Shown: positions 1 to 12,471, counted from the stretch's first letter. The stretch is 64,000 nt of DNA from Zea mays (GCF_902167145.1 NC_050099.1:9562434-9626433), one strand, 5' to 3'. The notes: generated by a model not told the origin, from the letters alone. Numbers and translations: made by a program.

Positions 1-37
1 GTATGCTTGTTGTACTCCTCCATGCGCCTAGGGGTCC

Positions 38-45
38 CTTTTATA
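38..45 (-). promoter_or_regulatory. TATA box of the partial LTR
   Basis: On the minus strand the sequence reads TATAAAAG, followed by GGGACCCC. It lies downstream, in the LTR sense, of the palindrome array at 111-563, as expected for a U3 promoter. Confidence 0.5.
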
Positions 46-110
46 GCCCCAAGGCAGCTAGGAGCCGTTGAGAACATTCCTGGAAGGCAGATCTTGCCTT
101 CTGTCGCCTG

Positions 111-563
111 GCGCACCGGACAGTCCGGTGCACCACCGGACACTGTCCGGTGCAGATATCCTTCCTTATTTGGCGAAGCCGACCGTTGGAGTCTGAGAGC
201 CGTTGGTGCATCGGACACTGTCCGGTGCACACCGGATAGTCCGGTGCACCAATGTGACCGTTGGCTCGGCCACGCGTCAAGCGCGGAATCCTCGGCCGAC
301 CGTTGTCCCGGCTGACCGTTGGCTCACCGGACAGTCCGGTGCACCATCGGACAGTCCGGTGAATTTTAGCCGTACGCCGTTAATCATTTCCCGAGAGTGA
401 CGAGTTCGCCTGTGAACGGCTCACCGGACAGTCTGGTGCACCACCGGACAGTCCGGTGAATTATAGTCGTACACCGCCGTCGAAGTCCCGAGAGCAGCAA
501 GTTCACCAGAGTCAGCCTCGCGCACCGGACACTGTCCGGTGCACCACCAGACAGTCCGGTGCA
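111..563. repeat. Array of about ten imperfect CACCGGACAGTCCGGTG palindromes
   Basis: About ten copies of a dyad built on CACCGGACAGTCCGGTG occur, for example at 114-130, about 134-152, 326-342, 443-459 and 522-541. Some have an extra central CT (GGACACTGTCC). They alternate with another short motif, GACCGTTGG. They sit just upstream of the LTR TATA box in its own orientation, so they look like U3 repeats rather than an independent satellite. Confidence 0.8.
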
Positions 564-801
564 GCCAGACCGAGCTGACTTTGGCTGAACATAGCCATCT
601 CATTTCCAATTCAATTTTTCCTATTTCCAGCACTTAGACACAATACATTAGTCCATAAAACAATGTACTAAGTCCAGAAACATACCTTTGACATGATTTG
701 CACTTTGTCCACCACTTTGCATAGATTAACACAAAAGCACTTGTGTTGGCACTCAATCACCAAAATACTTACAAATGGCCCAAGGGCTCATTTCCCTTTC
801 A

Positions 802-1065
802 CTATGTCCATTACATCATCTCCTTTGTTTGTATATGATTGAATGATTGAAGATGTTGTTGATTATGTATACTGATGAAAGGTGTTGTTGGGTTGCATTC
901 TTTTTTTATAGGGGGTACTACTGCGCCACTTTCAAGTGTTACGAGCCTAGGATGTCTCCAATGGTAACCTCAACTCTGACCTATGTGTAGGCAATACCCT
1001 TTATCAGGATAAACTACATCTCGGGGGAGTTGTGGATCCCGTCCCTACCACCCGTTGAAGAATAA
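802..1065 (+). pseudogene. C-terminal fragment of a divergent pectinesterase
   Basis: The translated piece from about 905 to the TAA at 1063-1065 has a YCATFKCYEP block followed by SPMVTSTLTYV, an in-frame stop, then an ISGELW segment. It is the paralogue of 36618-36830 and resembles the C-terminus of plant group-1 pectinesterases (Y-x-E-Y-x-C-x-GPG, later S-F-I-x-G-x-x-W). The 5' part is cut off by the LTR at 1-801. The internal TAG at about 987-989, where the paralogue has a Gln codon, confirms it is dead. Confidence 0.6.
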
Positions 1066-1968
1066 GCTATTGCAAGAAGCATTTAGAGTCATATATGCTA
1101 CTAGGAGCACCCCTAAAGTCAAAACAAGAAAGTTGTTATGTTAGACATGAATTCTGCAGTACTAATTAAATTATCCACATTTGTTGGCCATGATTTTTAA
1201 TTTGTATTACACCGTCCACATTATTTATCAAGGGTTTTGTCTACATATATAAATTGTATATCGTCTTTGACTTTTTCATGAGCATAGTTTTTTTTACCGT
1301 GCACGTAAATATAGTGTATGCCTCCCTCTCTTTTGTGTGCGCGTGCCGTAGGAGAGCCAGAGCAGAGGTCGTAGCATGCAGTGTTGATAGATAGGCCAGC
1401 CGTAGGTGGCATAAGCGGCGGCCGCCACAATGTCGATGGCCGGAGCGGTGTAGGCCACCCGCCCATCTGACTATCCAGTGCTCGACCGAGATGTAGCAGC
1501 AAGATATGGTTGGGTATAGCTAGAGCGCAGTTGGCCGGCCAGAACAATGCTAGGCGAGAGAGGGAAGTTGTGGTGATAGGAATGTGAGAGGAGAGGGATT
1601 GTTATCTGTTAGGTCTTATGAATATGGAGGACTGGCCGGCAGCAAACAAAAAAGTGAACACTCATCATAGCTACTGTTGGGCAGGGATTCTTTTCCATCT
1701 CGCGTCCTCTGGTTGAGAGATATATATGTCTGCTGCTCTCGCTATATAGAGGGCCGGCCTGCCCTGCTAGCTAGCTAGCTAGTTCAAGTTCTAGGAACGG
1801 ATCGGATCGAACAACATTAATTTAATTACCTAATTATTAATTCCCGACGAAATTAATATATGTTAAACAAAGACTTTAATTTTTATTATATCCTTATATA
1901 TATATTATATAGTCATTATCAGTTTTAACTTAATCCAGAAAACCAGTGTGATGTATGTGATGACATGT
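1066..1968. other. Duplicated non-coding flank, copy I
   Basis: No gene is visible. 1066-1625 matches 36831-37392 and 1682-1968 matches 44321-44595. The stretch between them (about 1633-1680) is missing from copy II, where a LARD-like element and a deletion replaced it. A short CTAGCTAG run lies near 1770-1781. Confidence 0.8.
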
Positions 1969-4900
1969 TGTAATACCCAACTTGTAATTTGTGGAGGATA
2001 TCCTAAAAGGAGAAATGGCATTCCTTTTTATATATGTGTGTTGTCCATGTTTATCGTTTCATGAGAACATCACATGAAAACAAATAAATGCAAACTATAT
2101 ACCACTAAAATTATGCATCATGCTGGATTTTATTTTGTGTGCATATTGTGACCATATAAAAATAATAATGTGAAAATAAATATATTAAAGTCACAAAATG
2201 GAATATAAAATATAAAAGAAAATTCTAGAATTTAGAAGTGGAGAAAGAAAAGAAAATGTGTATACAAAATTATAAATAAAGGTAAGAATATTATGTGCAA
2301 CATGATTCTCTTAAATTGAGGAGGATTTACCATAGAGGAAAATTGAATTTCGAACTTTGAATTTCAAACTCAAAGAAAAAGAAAAAAACAGAAAATATAA
2401 CATAAAAGAAAAAGGAAAGGAGACCTTACCTGGGCCGCAGACCTAGCATTCGGCCCATTGCTGATTTTCTCCCCACGCGCGCACGGCCCAACTTCATCCC
2501 GCGTGCGCTGACAGCACGGGCCCGCGAGTCAGCCTCTCCTTCTCTCGGCGCTTGCGGACTCCTGTCGCCCACCTGTGGACCCCCTTCTGTCAGTGGCTAT
2601 TCGCTACTTGGTCACACATCCGCGCCCTCGTTCCTATGCCTCTGACCAGTGGGCCGACTTCGTCAACTCCGTCCTCAACGGATCGCCGTGCATGGCGGGC
2701 ACGCCGCGGATGCAGACCTCGTGTGCGCGTCGCGTGCGATCATGCGGGGAGATAAAACCCACGCCGCGACCGTCTTCGCAATGGCCAGTTCCAAATCGCT
2801 CTCGTCGCCAAAACCCTCTCACCATCGTAGCCGTCGTCGGTCTTGTCTAGAGGTCAGACCGCTGCCACCGTAGGATTCCCATTTTTACCAACGCCCTGTC
2901 TTCGGCGCACCGCCAGGGGAATCACCGGAACGCAAGGAAGTAGTCCATGCCCTCTACTCGAGCTAGGCACCCCTAGGGTCTCGGGGATTCCTCACTGGAG
3001 ATCCGCGGGCGTGCAACCTCATGGTCGTGCCGCCATCGTCACAAATCCGAGGTAAATTCACCTCCCTACTCTCTGCACTACCCTCCTCTACGTATAGCGC
3101 AGTTTGGAATTAGGTTTGGGGGCCAAATTCGGGGATTGGGCACGCCGGCCATGGCCTCTGCCGTGGTCTGGTGGGCGCCGCCGCCTCATACCGGCGTTTG
3201 CTGGCGTGGTGGTTGGGGCGAAGTCGCGGTTGCCGTTGATCTAGACATTAACGGCTGAGATTAGATTCAGGGATACCCCTTCACTACGTTAAAACCAGAC
3301 CGTCGATCTAGATCTAAGGGTCGAGGTTAGATCTAGCATAATTATATCTAGATCGTTGAACTCAGATCGGACGGTGCCTATTCCTTACTAGTTCACACCG
3401 TTGCGGATCTAATCTCGCGCGTCCACGCCTAATCGGACGGCTAGCAATTGCCCGTACCCCTTCACTTTGCCAGTTTGCAGAAGAGACCCTAGAAAACCTA
3501 GGAATCAACCCGCCGTCCATTGCTACAGTTGTCTGTGTCTTAGGATCTTTTGCGCTAGAGTCCCTATGCTTACCAGAAATTGTGGTGCAATCTAGAGAAG
3601 GGAAAATTAGAATAAATGAATTAGTAAATGCATTTTTAATACAAAAACAATTGCTAGAACTTGGAAAATTCATATCTAATTCATTTTAAATCCAAATTGA
3701 CCCATTCCAATTTCTAAAATTTTGTAATATTAATGTCTATCACCTAGAGTCTCTGTTTTTACATGAAAATAGTAGGAAAATTAATTTCTCGTTTAATCCT
3801 ATTTCAAGCACATTAAACCTTAGGAAATTCATAACTTGAAATCTATAACTCCAAATTTAATGATTCCAGTTCCAATGATCTCATTTTAATGTGTAGATTT
3901 TTACTGTATATTTTATTTACATGTTTGATGTGATGTTAATTTATGCTATACTATGTATGTATTGTGTTGATGCGAGTAGACGAGCAAGCCACTGTGGATT
4001 CTGAGGTTCAGCAAGTAGAAGTAGCTGAGCAAGAGCTCATTGAAGGCAAGTTGTGCCCTTGATCACTTACTTTTTCCCAGCCATGTTCTTATTAATAATA
4101 GTGATCTGCATAGGTTAATTTTGATGGGATCCTTTAGGTTACCCCAGTTTTGGTTATCTTTATACCTTGTTCACCACTGAAATATTTTTGGGTAGTACCT
4201 GCTATTGCTTTATGTGTATTGGGTATGGAGATACAATATTCATGATTAATCTTTTATTATCTTTTTATTATTACTGTTCATGTTAAGATCATTAAATTAA
4301 TGGGAACATGGAGCGACCACCCGGGAAAACAGTGCTACCACAAGGGTTTAATGGGACGCCATTGGCTGATTAACTAGGAAAGCTGGTGGAGGTCTTCCTT
4401 ATCCGAAAGGGGCAAGGGCAGTAGGGGAGTGGTCAGTGTAGGGAGGTCCTTGGGTTGATTTTGCTGCGATGGCGGTCAGGCGAGGGATTCCTGCACCGAA
4501 GCTTCCTATAAACTGTAGCGGAATTTCTGAAGCTAGTAGAACTTTGTAAAGGCCTCGTAGTGTTACCCTGCCTCGCCTCCTCGGTAGAGGTGTATGGGAT
4601 TGGCCGTCTCTTGGCAGATGGGTAACATGACTTGTGGGTAAAGATGCGCAACCTCTGCAGAGTGTAAAACTAGTATACTAGCCGTGCTCACGGTCATGAG
4701 CGGCTCGGACCCTCACATGCTTAATTTATGGAACTTAAATTTAATTTGACATTTGCATCGCATTTGGGATTATTTTACTATTACTTTTCTTTATTATTAT
4801 TAAGGTTTGGTATTTACTTACACTTAGTAATTGCTAATAAAATTTTGACCAACTTATAAAAGCAATGCTTAGCTTCAGCCTTTACTTCATTGATCAGCCT

Positions 4901-5286
4901 TACACTTCATGGACTCCCACCTTTGGTGAGTTCATGCCACATTATTCCCCACGACTTGTTGAGCTATGAACGTATGTGAGCTCACTCTTGCTGTCTCACA
5001 CTCCCCCCCCATAGGAGCAGAACAGGTGGTCGAAGAGGAGCCGCCTAACACTGAGGCATTCGACTTGATCTAGGTGGCGTCTCCCAGTCAGCTTTGTGGC
5101 GCCAGGGATTATTATTTAGTTCGTTTTACTTTATCATTTATTTTTTGTAAGTCATCCGCTATGTAATAAGTACATTTATGATATTTATGACATTTATCTC
5201 TATGCACTTTGTTATTATGTGTGTTGTTCTTCCTTGGCGCACATATGAGATGCACCCGGATTTGTCCCTTAAATCCGGGTGTGACA
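1969..5286 (+). mobile_element. Solo LTR, 3318 bp, of a long-LTR Ty3-type element
   Basis: It starts TGTAATACCC and ends GGGTGTGACA, with a 5 bp target duplication CATGT at 1964-1968 and 5287-5291. The paralogue near 44600 carries the uninterrupted GACATGTATATG, so the boundaries are exact. Only one LTR and no internal domain remain, which means unequal recombination between two LTRs. A TATA-like GATAAAACCC near 2751-2760 followed by GC-rich leader sequence supports plus-strand orientation. Scattered short ORFs at 2552-3055 lie in this leader and look non-coding. Confidence 0.9.
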
Positions 5287-5291
5287 CATGT

Positions 5292-6147
5292 ATATGTGCA
5301 TGTGTGTACTACTACTCGCATAAGCAGTAAACAATAGTAAAACATGCACAATCACTAAGAACATAATGTACCCTGCGGAGGGACCGATGCTCAAGACATC
5401 GTTGGCTCTATTCACATAAGACATCTCGTGTGTATGTTCGATTTAGTCGTATGTAGTCGATGCAGGCAAATGTACGCAGTGCAGTCCCTCAAACGGCATC
5501 AACGACGAAGAACCAGATCATCGTTGGTTGAGCGGACGGAGCGAGCAGTCGCGAGTACGCTCCCTAAAAACCTGATCGCCCACACGGACGACGATTTTGG
5601 AGGCATACCCTCCCACTCTCTCTATGCTCGTAGACGGTGGGACGGGAATGGGCTGTGTGCAACACATCTGCGAGACTGTTCGCCTAACCGGAAGAGCATC
5701 CACCTCCTCCGTATTTATACACTTGTAGTGGGAGGGGAACAGACTATAACAGTTGCCATCAGAGTCAGAAACTGACAGCCATTACAGCCAGCCAGAAACC
5801 GATGTACCATAAGAGACGTCTGTTACTAGCCAGAAGACAGGAAACGACTGGTTATTACTCTAGGCAAAATGCACAATCGTTAGAAAGAAATATTCGGACT
5901 AAGGTCCGATTTACAATGAGCCACGGCCCGGCTCGGCCGGCGGCGCCTGCGCACGATTGGGTAGTCCTCCATCCTTTTCTCAACTTCTCAATAGATACAC
6001 CAATGGTCCACCTATCTAAGTTAATTGATTTGTCCTTTGAACTTCCGATATGGTACTAAAATATTAGTACACCATAGCATTAAAGTGGACCTTTAACATT
6101 GACTATTATTGAATATTAATTTGGGCCAAGCCCACATTAATCCAACA
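5292..6147 (-). mobile_element. Copia-type 3' LTR remnant, copy I
   Basis: On the minus strand it begins TGTTGGATTAATGTGGG at 6147 and runs toward about 5292. A TATAAATAC box lies on the minus strand near 5709-5717. Immediately to the right, in the element's own upstream direction, is the purine-rich CACTTGGTGGGGAT, a copia-like polypurine tract, so this is a 3' LTR. The left boundary is uncertain because no matching target duplication is visible. The paralogue is 44596-45485. ORFs within it are not genes. Confidence 0.6.
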
Positions 6148-6322
6148 ATCCCCACCAAGTGCTAAGTCACACTAAAAATGCTCTTATCATCTCAAACGTT
6201 TGATATACAGGTGTTTCAATGGAGACTGTTAAGTTGAACATCCACCTAGAACCTAGACTACACTTAACCACAACTGCACCTAGAACTAATGAAGATATTT
6301 CAGTAATAACCAATTGGGTGAA

Positions 6323-6328
<6 letters not shown>
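6148..6328 (-). mobile_element. Truncated copia internal remnant with polypurine tract
   Basis: This is the short sequence between the copia 3' LTR and the (TA)n tract. It begins with the polypurine tract (minus strand TTGGTGGGGAT). There is no coding sequence; the rest of the element is missing. The same remnant is at 45486-45664. Confidence 0.45.

Positions 6329-6359
<31 letters not shown>
6329..6359. repeat. Left half of a (TA)n microsatellite split by a retrotransposon
   Basis: About 30 bp of alternating TA. The right half is at 29230-29243. The unsplit paralogous tract is at 45665-45743. Confidence 0.9.
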
Positions 6360-6362
<3 letters not shown>

Positions 6363-9300
6363 GACAGAAGCACCCGAATTATTCTAGCTTAAGTGCCTAA
6401 GTCACGCCTCAGGGGCCGCAACACACTTAAATCGGAATAACCCGTCAGTCCCTCAGATCTAGTCTGATAGAGCCACTTAACCAGGATCAAATTCCACATT
6501 CTCACTCGAAGGTGAGTCACAGAAGAAATACAATAAAACAGGAAACCTCAAATTAAGTACTGAATTATTATATAGGTCAGAGTTTTTCAAGTAGCAAATA
6601 AGAGTTCACGAAATAAAATGCAGCGGATAATCGATGTCGTCGGTATCGAGGAAATGGGCAAGGCCTAGCCCACTACTCCTCGTGCTCCTCTCCTGCCGGA
6701 GCAACATCCCACTCGACCGTCCAACCCGGTGGCAGGATGGTAGGCCAAGTCACACCATCGATCATATCCTGAATCGTACCTGCAAAAATTTTGCCACAAG
6801 CAAGGCTGAGTATACTAATACTCAGATAGACTTACCCGGTGTGAGGAATCTACTCCTCTACCTCTAGACTATGCAGCTGTTTGGCTGAGGGGTTTGGTTT
6901 GCCAAAAGCACTAGCTATTTCTAAAATCCATTTTTAACTTTTCAAATTCTAGTATTATTATCTTAGCTACATTTGCTCCTTCTAAGCATACATGGTAACA
7001 AGCATTTTAGTTCAATCAACAAATTGTCTCATGTAACCTCATTTCACTTCTTACTCGATGTAGTACAAGGGGTCAAGCAGTCTCATTAGCTGTGAGAAGC
7101 AGACGATTTGAATCGAGTTTTTATCCTTGCAAGGTAAACCTAAACACACGACATGTCAGGGCACACCGTCCCCGCACATGTCAACCGTCCCATCGATTCC
7201 CCGTTCGCGTCCAGGCCTCACCACCTTGGCATACAATGCTCCACTGACCCCAGCTGCCGCCGTGCAGTGACCGCACTTGTACCCACCATAGCTAGCATGG
7301 GAGACCCAGTCTCAGGTCGCATGAGGGATAAAGTCCGCGCCCGACTTCACTCAGGTACTAGGTTTATCGGTTACCATATTTCCCGACATGTGCTTAGTAC
7401 GTTCAAAAGCTTGACTCAGGTATCCATTAATCCTTAATTCCTTTTTCCCGTCTCATGGACAAGGCATCCTCCCTGGATCCAAGTCCATAGATTAACATAG
7501 ATCCCGTTATCAAGATTAATACAATCAATTCCTGACCTCGCGCGAGTGCTAGAAAATCACTCGACTTCTACCGAGATCCTGATTAGCAAAGCAGCTACTC
7601 GACCTAGCATACTAGTATTCATCTCAAAAGGAATCCTAAGTTCATGCAACTAGAGGTTTCAAGCAACTCCTACACTTAAGTGCACATTACAAACCTACAA
7701 ACATTAAGTGTAGTAAAATAGCATATATAAACGGTTATGAATATAAACCGGGGCTTGTCTTCAATAGCTGGGGCTGCAGGGAGATCCTCGATAACAGCCT
7801 CGGGAGCTTGCTCCTTGTCTTCTTCTTGGACAGTTCCTTGCTCGAGGATGAGCACGTACTCTCCGTCGGCGAGATTACAATCTAATGAATGCAGTGCGTA
7901 AGATATATGCATGATATGACATGTGCATTAGTAATTTAAACTTTTGATGGTGTATAATCTATTTGGGCTAGATAGAGCTAAGTCTTGCTTATTCGAGATT
8001 TTTGGTGGTATACTTGATAAATTGGATCAAACTTAGCTAAGTTAAGTGGTAGGTTTATTCTTGGGGTTCCACTGAATTCTTTTTAAGGTCTTTAGTGAGA
8101 ATTGTCAAGGACTCAAGTTGGACTTATTGGAGTGAGGTCTATTTCTCCTTTCCTTTTCTTTACTCTCTTTAAGTTTTTGGAGTGGGTTTAAACTACAAGT
8201 CACCTTAATAAATTTCCAAAAATTCTGCAAAAATTACAGTGGCTTATTACTGGTGTTTGATTCTTTGTCTCAAAATTTGAGGTTCTGGAAGTGAATAGTT
8301 TTCTCTAGACAAAATTGCCAAATTTTAGGGCAGAAGGGGTGATTTGAACTACAACTATCATTCAATAGTAGGTAATTCTCTAGGACTTATTTTTGCTGGC
8401 ATTTGGATGCTATAACCTGACATGGTACAAATCTCTAGCCATTAATACTTATTAGTTATTTTACTAGGATTTTCTAAAGTTTCTAGCCAAAGGGGTGCTT
8501 TCTACTACCACTATATTTGAAAAATATCAAACAACAGATTTCTGATTTTTCCTAGCTTCTCCTTTGCGCAAGAGCAATCATTCTGAGGCATCTTTTTGCT
8601 TAAGGGAAGGGGTGGTGTGCATTAATTGGATTAAATGGCCCTTTTTACAAAATATTGGCAATAGGTATTAGTTTGCATCTTTCCAATGGGTTTGTATTTT
8701 TCTCTGGTGGCCTATCTCATTATTGATCTAGCAAAATTTTATTTGCCCATTATTGTATTATTTTGGGTTACTCATGATTTAATTGAACTATGGCTTATTA
8801 TCATGTTCTATTTATTTACCCTACTTAAAATGATGGGCTGGGGTGTTTATTATTTTTGCAGTGAGGTTTTGGTGGTTACAAGTCCACTGGATTTTTATTA
8901 TCAATTTTGGGTCTGGTTTTGTAATTTTAATAATTGATTTCTAGTTGGAATAATGCTAAATAAAACAGTTCTCTTTGAATCTGATCTAGACTAGAGGTTC
9001 CTTTATTTTTCCTACGTTCTTTGTTACTTATGCAAACTAGAAAAAATAATTTCATCAACTGGTCATTAATTTCTAAGGCCTTTCTGATTTTCCTAAGGTT
9101 TGGGCAGAAATGGCTTTTAATGGATATTTACACTAAATTTTTCAATACTGGGGTTCTCACTATTTTTAAACAGTGTTTACACGGGGTTTGAACATCTACA
9201 AATTTTCTTAGGTTCAGCATAGAAACATAACAAATTTTCCTTAATTAAACAAGGTTTGGTCAGTTTTTGTATTTAATTTTAAACTCTAAAAATTAGAACA

Positions 9301-11028
9301 GAAAGCATAGGGTTCAGCATTTTTAATTGATAGTTCATAATATTTAGAATTTAGCAAAATTGGTTTGACAATTTTTGGTTAAATATTCATCAAGTTATGA
9401 ATTTTCTAAGTTCTCTGTTCATTAAAAAGATTAAATAGAAATGATTAAATGGAAAACTACTTTGCAACGAGGTCCCTGGCAGGTGTTTTAAGTTTTCCTT
9501 ACAGACTAGTCCCTGGGCTACTATTCAATTGAGTCACTGACATCTCAGAAAACCCCCTGGGTTCTTCTAATCCTAACCCAAGGTCCTTTCCCCAACCTAA
9601 ACAAGACCCGCGGCGGAAGAAAGGGCGGAGGGGCTTACCGGCGGTGAGATTGCTCCGGTGAGGTGGCCGAGGGTGTAGGGGAGGTTCTGAGGGTCACGAG
9701 CGATGTGCGGGTCGCCGTCGGGGATGGTCGGAGTCGGCCGGTCCGCGTGCGCAGGCGGGGGAGCTCGTCGGCGGCGAGGAGTCCGGCCTATCCAGGGCAT
9801 AATTAACCGATTGAATGGGACTGAGAGCTTCACCAGGGGTCAAGGAAGGTGTGAGCGCAAGGAATTGAAGAACGGTTTACCGGAGAGCTTGGTCCACGCG
9901 TGGGGGCGAGCGACCGAAGACCGGCGAGGGTGATCTCGGGCTTCCAGTGAATTTCTGCCAGGTCCGAGGGCTTGGAAAGCTTCACGGGCCAATGGCGGAG
10001 CTAACTGAAGCACTGGCGCGACTTGGGGGTGGCTGGAGTGGGCTGGCCACCGTGGCCGAGGCTTTGGCGGCAATGGCGGGTGGAAAGGAGCTCGCCGGAG
10101 CTAAGGAGGGGCGTCTGGCCGGCGATGGCGAGCACGGGGTGAAGTGAGGCGCGCCCGGGGAGGCTTTATAGGCGCGAGCGAGCACGGCCGAGGGCGAGGC
10201 TCTGACAAGCGCTCGGGGCGTGCACGGCGAACGCCATTGCGCGCTCTGGCATCTGGCACAGCGTCGAGCACGAGGCAGCGCAGAGAGAGGTCGAGTTCAA
10301 GCGCGGATTGGCCCCAAATCTTTGAGTTATGGCCATGATCCCATTGAGAGATCTCTTCCTCTCAGGTCCCTTTGTTGTTTGTGTGTGGAGGTTAGCAGGT
10401 TTGGTTGACTGGATTAGGAGATAGAGAGGGAAGAAATCTGGTTTGTCTCACTGATGCACACAGGGAGAAGATCTCTGGTTTGACATGTCCGAGGCACGCG
10501 TCCCAATGCCATCTTCTGGCACAAGACAGAGAGGTTAGTTATGCATGTTTTTGTCAATGGGGCCTTTAGGATTTGAGTTAGGGATCAAGGTGAACACGCT
10601 TGATCTTTGGCTCAAGGTCTGAAATTCAGAATTCTGAATTTTAGAATTCCCTAATGAACTCCCACTTGAGAGGCTTGTTTAGGGTTTTATTTAAATGGTT
10701 TTGGCCAAGCTTCCATAATCTTTGTTGTTGCTTATTCAACATACTTTAATGTTTATAATTGGCCCAAGTCATGATTTTATATTTTTCATACTCTTTTCCC
10801 CTTTCTCTTGAATTTTGTTTATAGGGCTCAATTAGGGTTTTTATTAGGGTTGCACATTTTGCCTTTTTGAAAAACCCATTTGTTTTAACATGATACTTTT
10901 AAGTATAAGCTTAGTGGGTCCTTTATTCTTAAGTCAATTTGATGTTAATGCTCCATTTTGGTTCACATAAGCTGAGGGTTCTTGGGTTAGCACTTGAGAG
11001 AAACCCTAGGTGACACTGGGGTGTCACA
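6360..11028 (-). repeat. 3' LTR of the chromovirus (4669 bp)
   Basis: The ends are TGTGACA and TGTCACA, a perfect 7 bp inverted pair. It aligns along its whole length with 24567-29229, with scattered substitutions and small indels. In LTR sense the first part is AT-rich, then a TATA box, then a GC-rich stretch (about 10170-9600), then a long AT-rich tail. ORFs inside, for example the hydrophobic one at 8686-8937, have no recognisable family and are taken as chance. Confidence 0.92.
10165..10171 (-). promoter_or_regulatory. TATA box in the chromovirus 3' LTR
   Basis: The minus strand reads CCTATAAAGCC about 860 bp into the LTR. The equivalent in the 5' LTR is near 28367-28373, where it would start the genomic transcript. 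Confidence 0.55.
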
Positions 11029-11042
11029 GCCTTCCCCCCTTA
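11029..11042 (-). other. Polypurine tract of the chromovirus
   Basis: The minus strand reads TAAGGGGGGAAGGC directly before the 3' LTR start, the expected site of plus-strand DNA priming. Confidence 0.85.
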
Positions 11043-11323
11043 AAGGAATCTTGTCTCGAGATTCGGGTCAGAGTCCTCCCAGGGTGAAGCAAAGGGTGAG
11101 ACTTATAGGAAGTGGGTGCTCTTATTATTAGGGCAATTTGCTCTTCGAATGTCATTCTCTTTGCAACTTCAGAAGGAAGTCCTTTTTAAATCTTGTTTTA
11201 TGATTACTTCATTCTGATTTAAGATCATATTTCTGAACTTTAGATTTGGAGGGCAGGAGGAGGGGTTGGGTGTGATTACATACCAGATTCCTTAGGTAGG
11301 CAATCGGGGAAGTTGGATCTCAA

Positions 11324-11955
11324 TTATTCCTTAGTCTCCCAAGTAGCTTCTTCCTCTGATTGATTACTCCACTGGACCTTGTACATTTTGATCGATTTAG
11401 CCCGAGTTGATCTTTCTTTGCAATCCAGAATCTTGGAAGGGTACTCTTGGTACGATAGATCTGGTTCTATCTCCAATTCTGGCTCTGCTATGATCTCGGT
11501 CGGCAATCGAACACACTTCTTTAGCTGAGATACATGGAACACATGTGAATGGCAGACATTTTTGAAGGTAACTTCAGCTTATATGCCACGGGCCCACAGG
11601 CTTCTATGATCTCATAAGGTCCAATGTAACAAGGGGCTAGCTTGCCTTTGATTCCAAACCTCTACACTCCCTTGGTGGGTGATACCTTGAGATACACGAA
11701 ATCTCCCACCTTGAATTGGAGAGGTTTCCTTCTTTTATCATGGTAACTCTTCTGCCTGGCCTGAGCAGCTTCTAGATTTTTCCTGATTAGTTTGACCTTC
11801 CTTTCGGCTTCAGTCACTAAGTCAGGTCCGAAAACTTCTCTTTCTCCAGGCTGAGACCAATTGAGTGGTGTCCTGCACCTTCTTCCATAGAGAGCTTCGA
11901 AGGGTGCCATTTTTTGGCTGGATTGATAACTGTTGTTATAAGCAAACTCTGCCAA
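11324..11955 (-). pseudogene. Integrase C-terminal region and chromodomain (broken)
   Basis: Two minus-strand pieces in series. 11955-11662 begins MAEFAYNNSYQSS, has the EALYGRRCRTPLNW block typical of the integrase end in plant Ty3 elements, and ends at KVSPTKGV. 11542-11324 begins MFHVSQLKKC and carries the chromodomain-like stretch YPSKILDCKE...KVQWSNQSEEEATWE. Chromodomains at this position direct integration toward particular chromatin in chromoviruses. The reading frame is interrupted between the two pieces by stops and frameshifts near 11560-11660, so no full polyprotein can be made. Confidence 0.85.
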
Positions 11956-11970
11956 AGAGAGGTGCTTATC

Positions 11971-12471
11971 CTAGTTCTTGCCACATTCGATTGCACAAGC
12001 TCTCAGCATATCCTCCAGAATTTGGTTTACCCTTTTAGTCTGACCATCAGTCTGTGGGTGGTAAGCCGAACTTCTGATTAGCTTGGTTCCCAAAGACTCC
12101 TGCAATTGTTCCCAAAATCTGGCAACAAATTGGGCTCCTCGGTCAGAAACAATGGTCCGAGGTAATCTGTGCAAACACACGATCCGGTCAATGTACAACT
12201 CTGCATACTTTTGAGCCTTATCAGTGGTGTGCACAGGGAGAAAATGTGCCACTTTCGTCAGTCGGTCCACAATAACCCAAATTGAATCATGATGACGAGT
12301 GGTGTTGGGCAGACCCACGATGAAATCCATGCTGATGTCATCCCATTTCCACGATGGTATAGATAGGGGTTGCAAAGCTCCAGCTAATTTCAAGTGGCTT
12401 GCCTTTATCCTCTGACAGGTGTCACATTCTGATACTACTGGGCTATCTCCCTCTTCATTCTGGTCCACCAA
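11971..12471 (-). pseudogene. Integrase catalytic core with substituted catalytic Glu
   Basis: This is a retroviral-type integrase core. The zinc-finger cysteines CDTCQRIK come first, then the first Asp in the MDFIVGLP block, the second in IVSDRGAQF, and the HPQTDGQTKRVNQ block. In the family the last block normally reads TDGQ-[ST]-E-R; here the catalytic Glu is Lys (AAA, one step from GAA). The upstream RT frame ends at 12435 within the His-His half of the zinc finger, so a frameshift separates the two. The core is therefore doubly disabled. Confidence 0.9.

Larger units (their letters stand above)
1..801 (-). mobile_element. Partial LTR, minus orientation, cut by the window start
   Basis: Read on the minus strand the piece begins TGAAAGGGAAATGAGCCC at 801 and runs out of the window at position 1. 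The next bases, CTATG at 802-806, correspond to CTACG at 36562-36566 in the uninterrupted paralogue, so they are probably one arm of a 5 bp target-site duplication whose other arm lies outside the window. The LTR contains a TATA box on the minus strand near 38-45 and a palindrome-rich U3. It interrupts a pectinesterase fragment that resumes at 802. I think it is a copia-type maize LTR but cannot name the family. Confidence 0.65.

Noticed and set aside
111..563. CRISPR-like array
   Set aside because: The repeats are short palindromes at irregular spacing inside a plant LTR; no uniform spacers and no cas genes.
1221..1547. 108-codon minus-strand ORF, with relatives at 36993-37320
   Set aside because: Frame and length are not kept between the two segmental copies, so it is a chance ORF in duplicated flank.
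2552..3055. Overlapping ORFs in GC-rich DNA
   Set aside because: They lie in the leader-like part of a solo LTR with exact target duplication; no protein similarity visible.
8686..8937. Hydrophobic 83-codon ORF, repeated at 26891-27142
   Set aside because: Both lie at the same place in the two chromovirus LTRs, on the strand opposite to the element; AT-rich, no family motif, conservation explained by the LTR pair.
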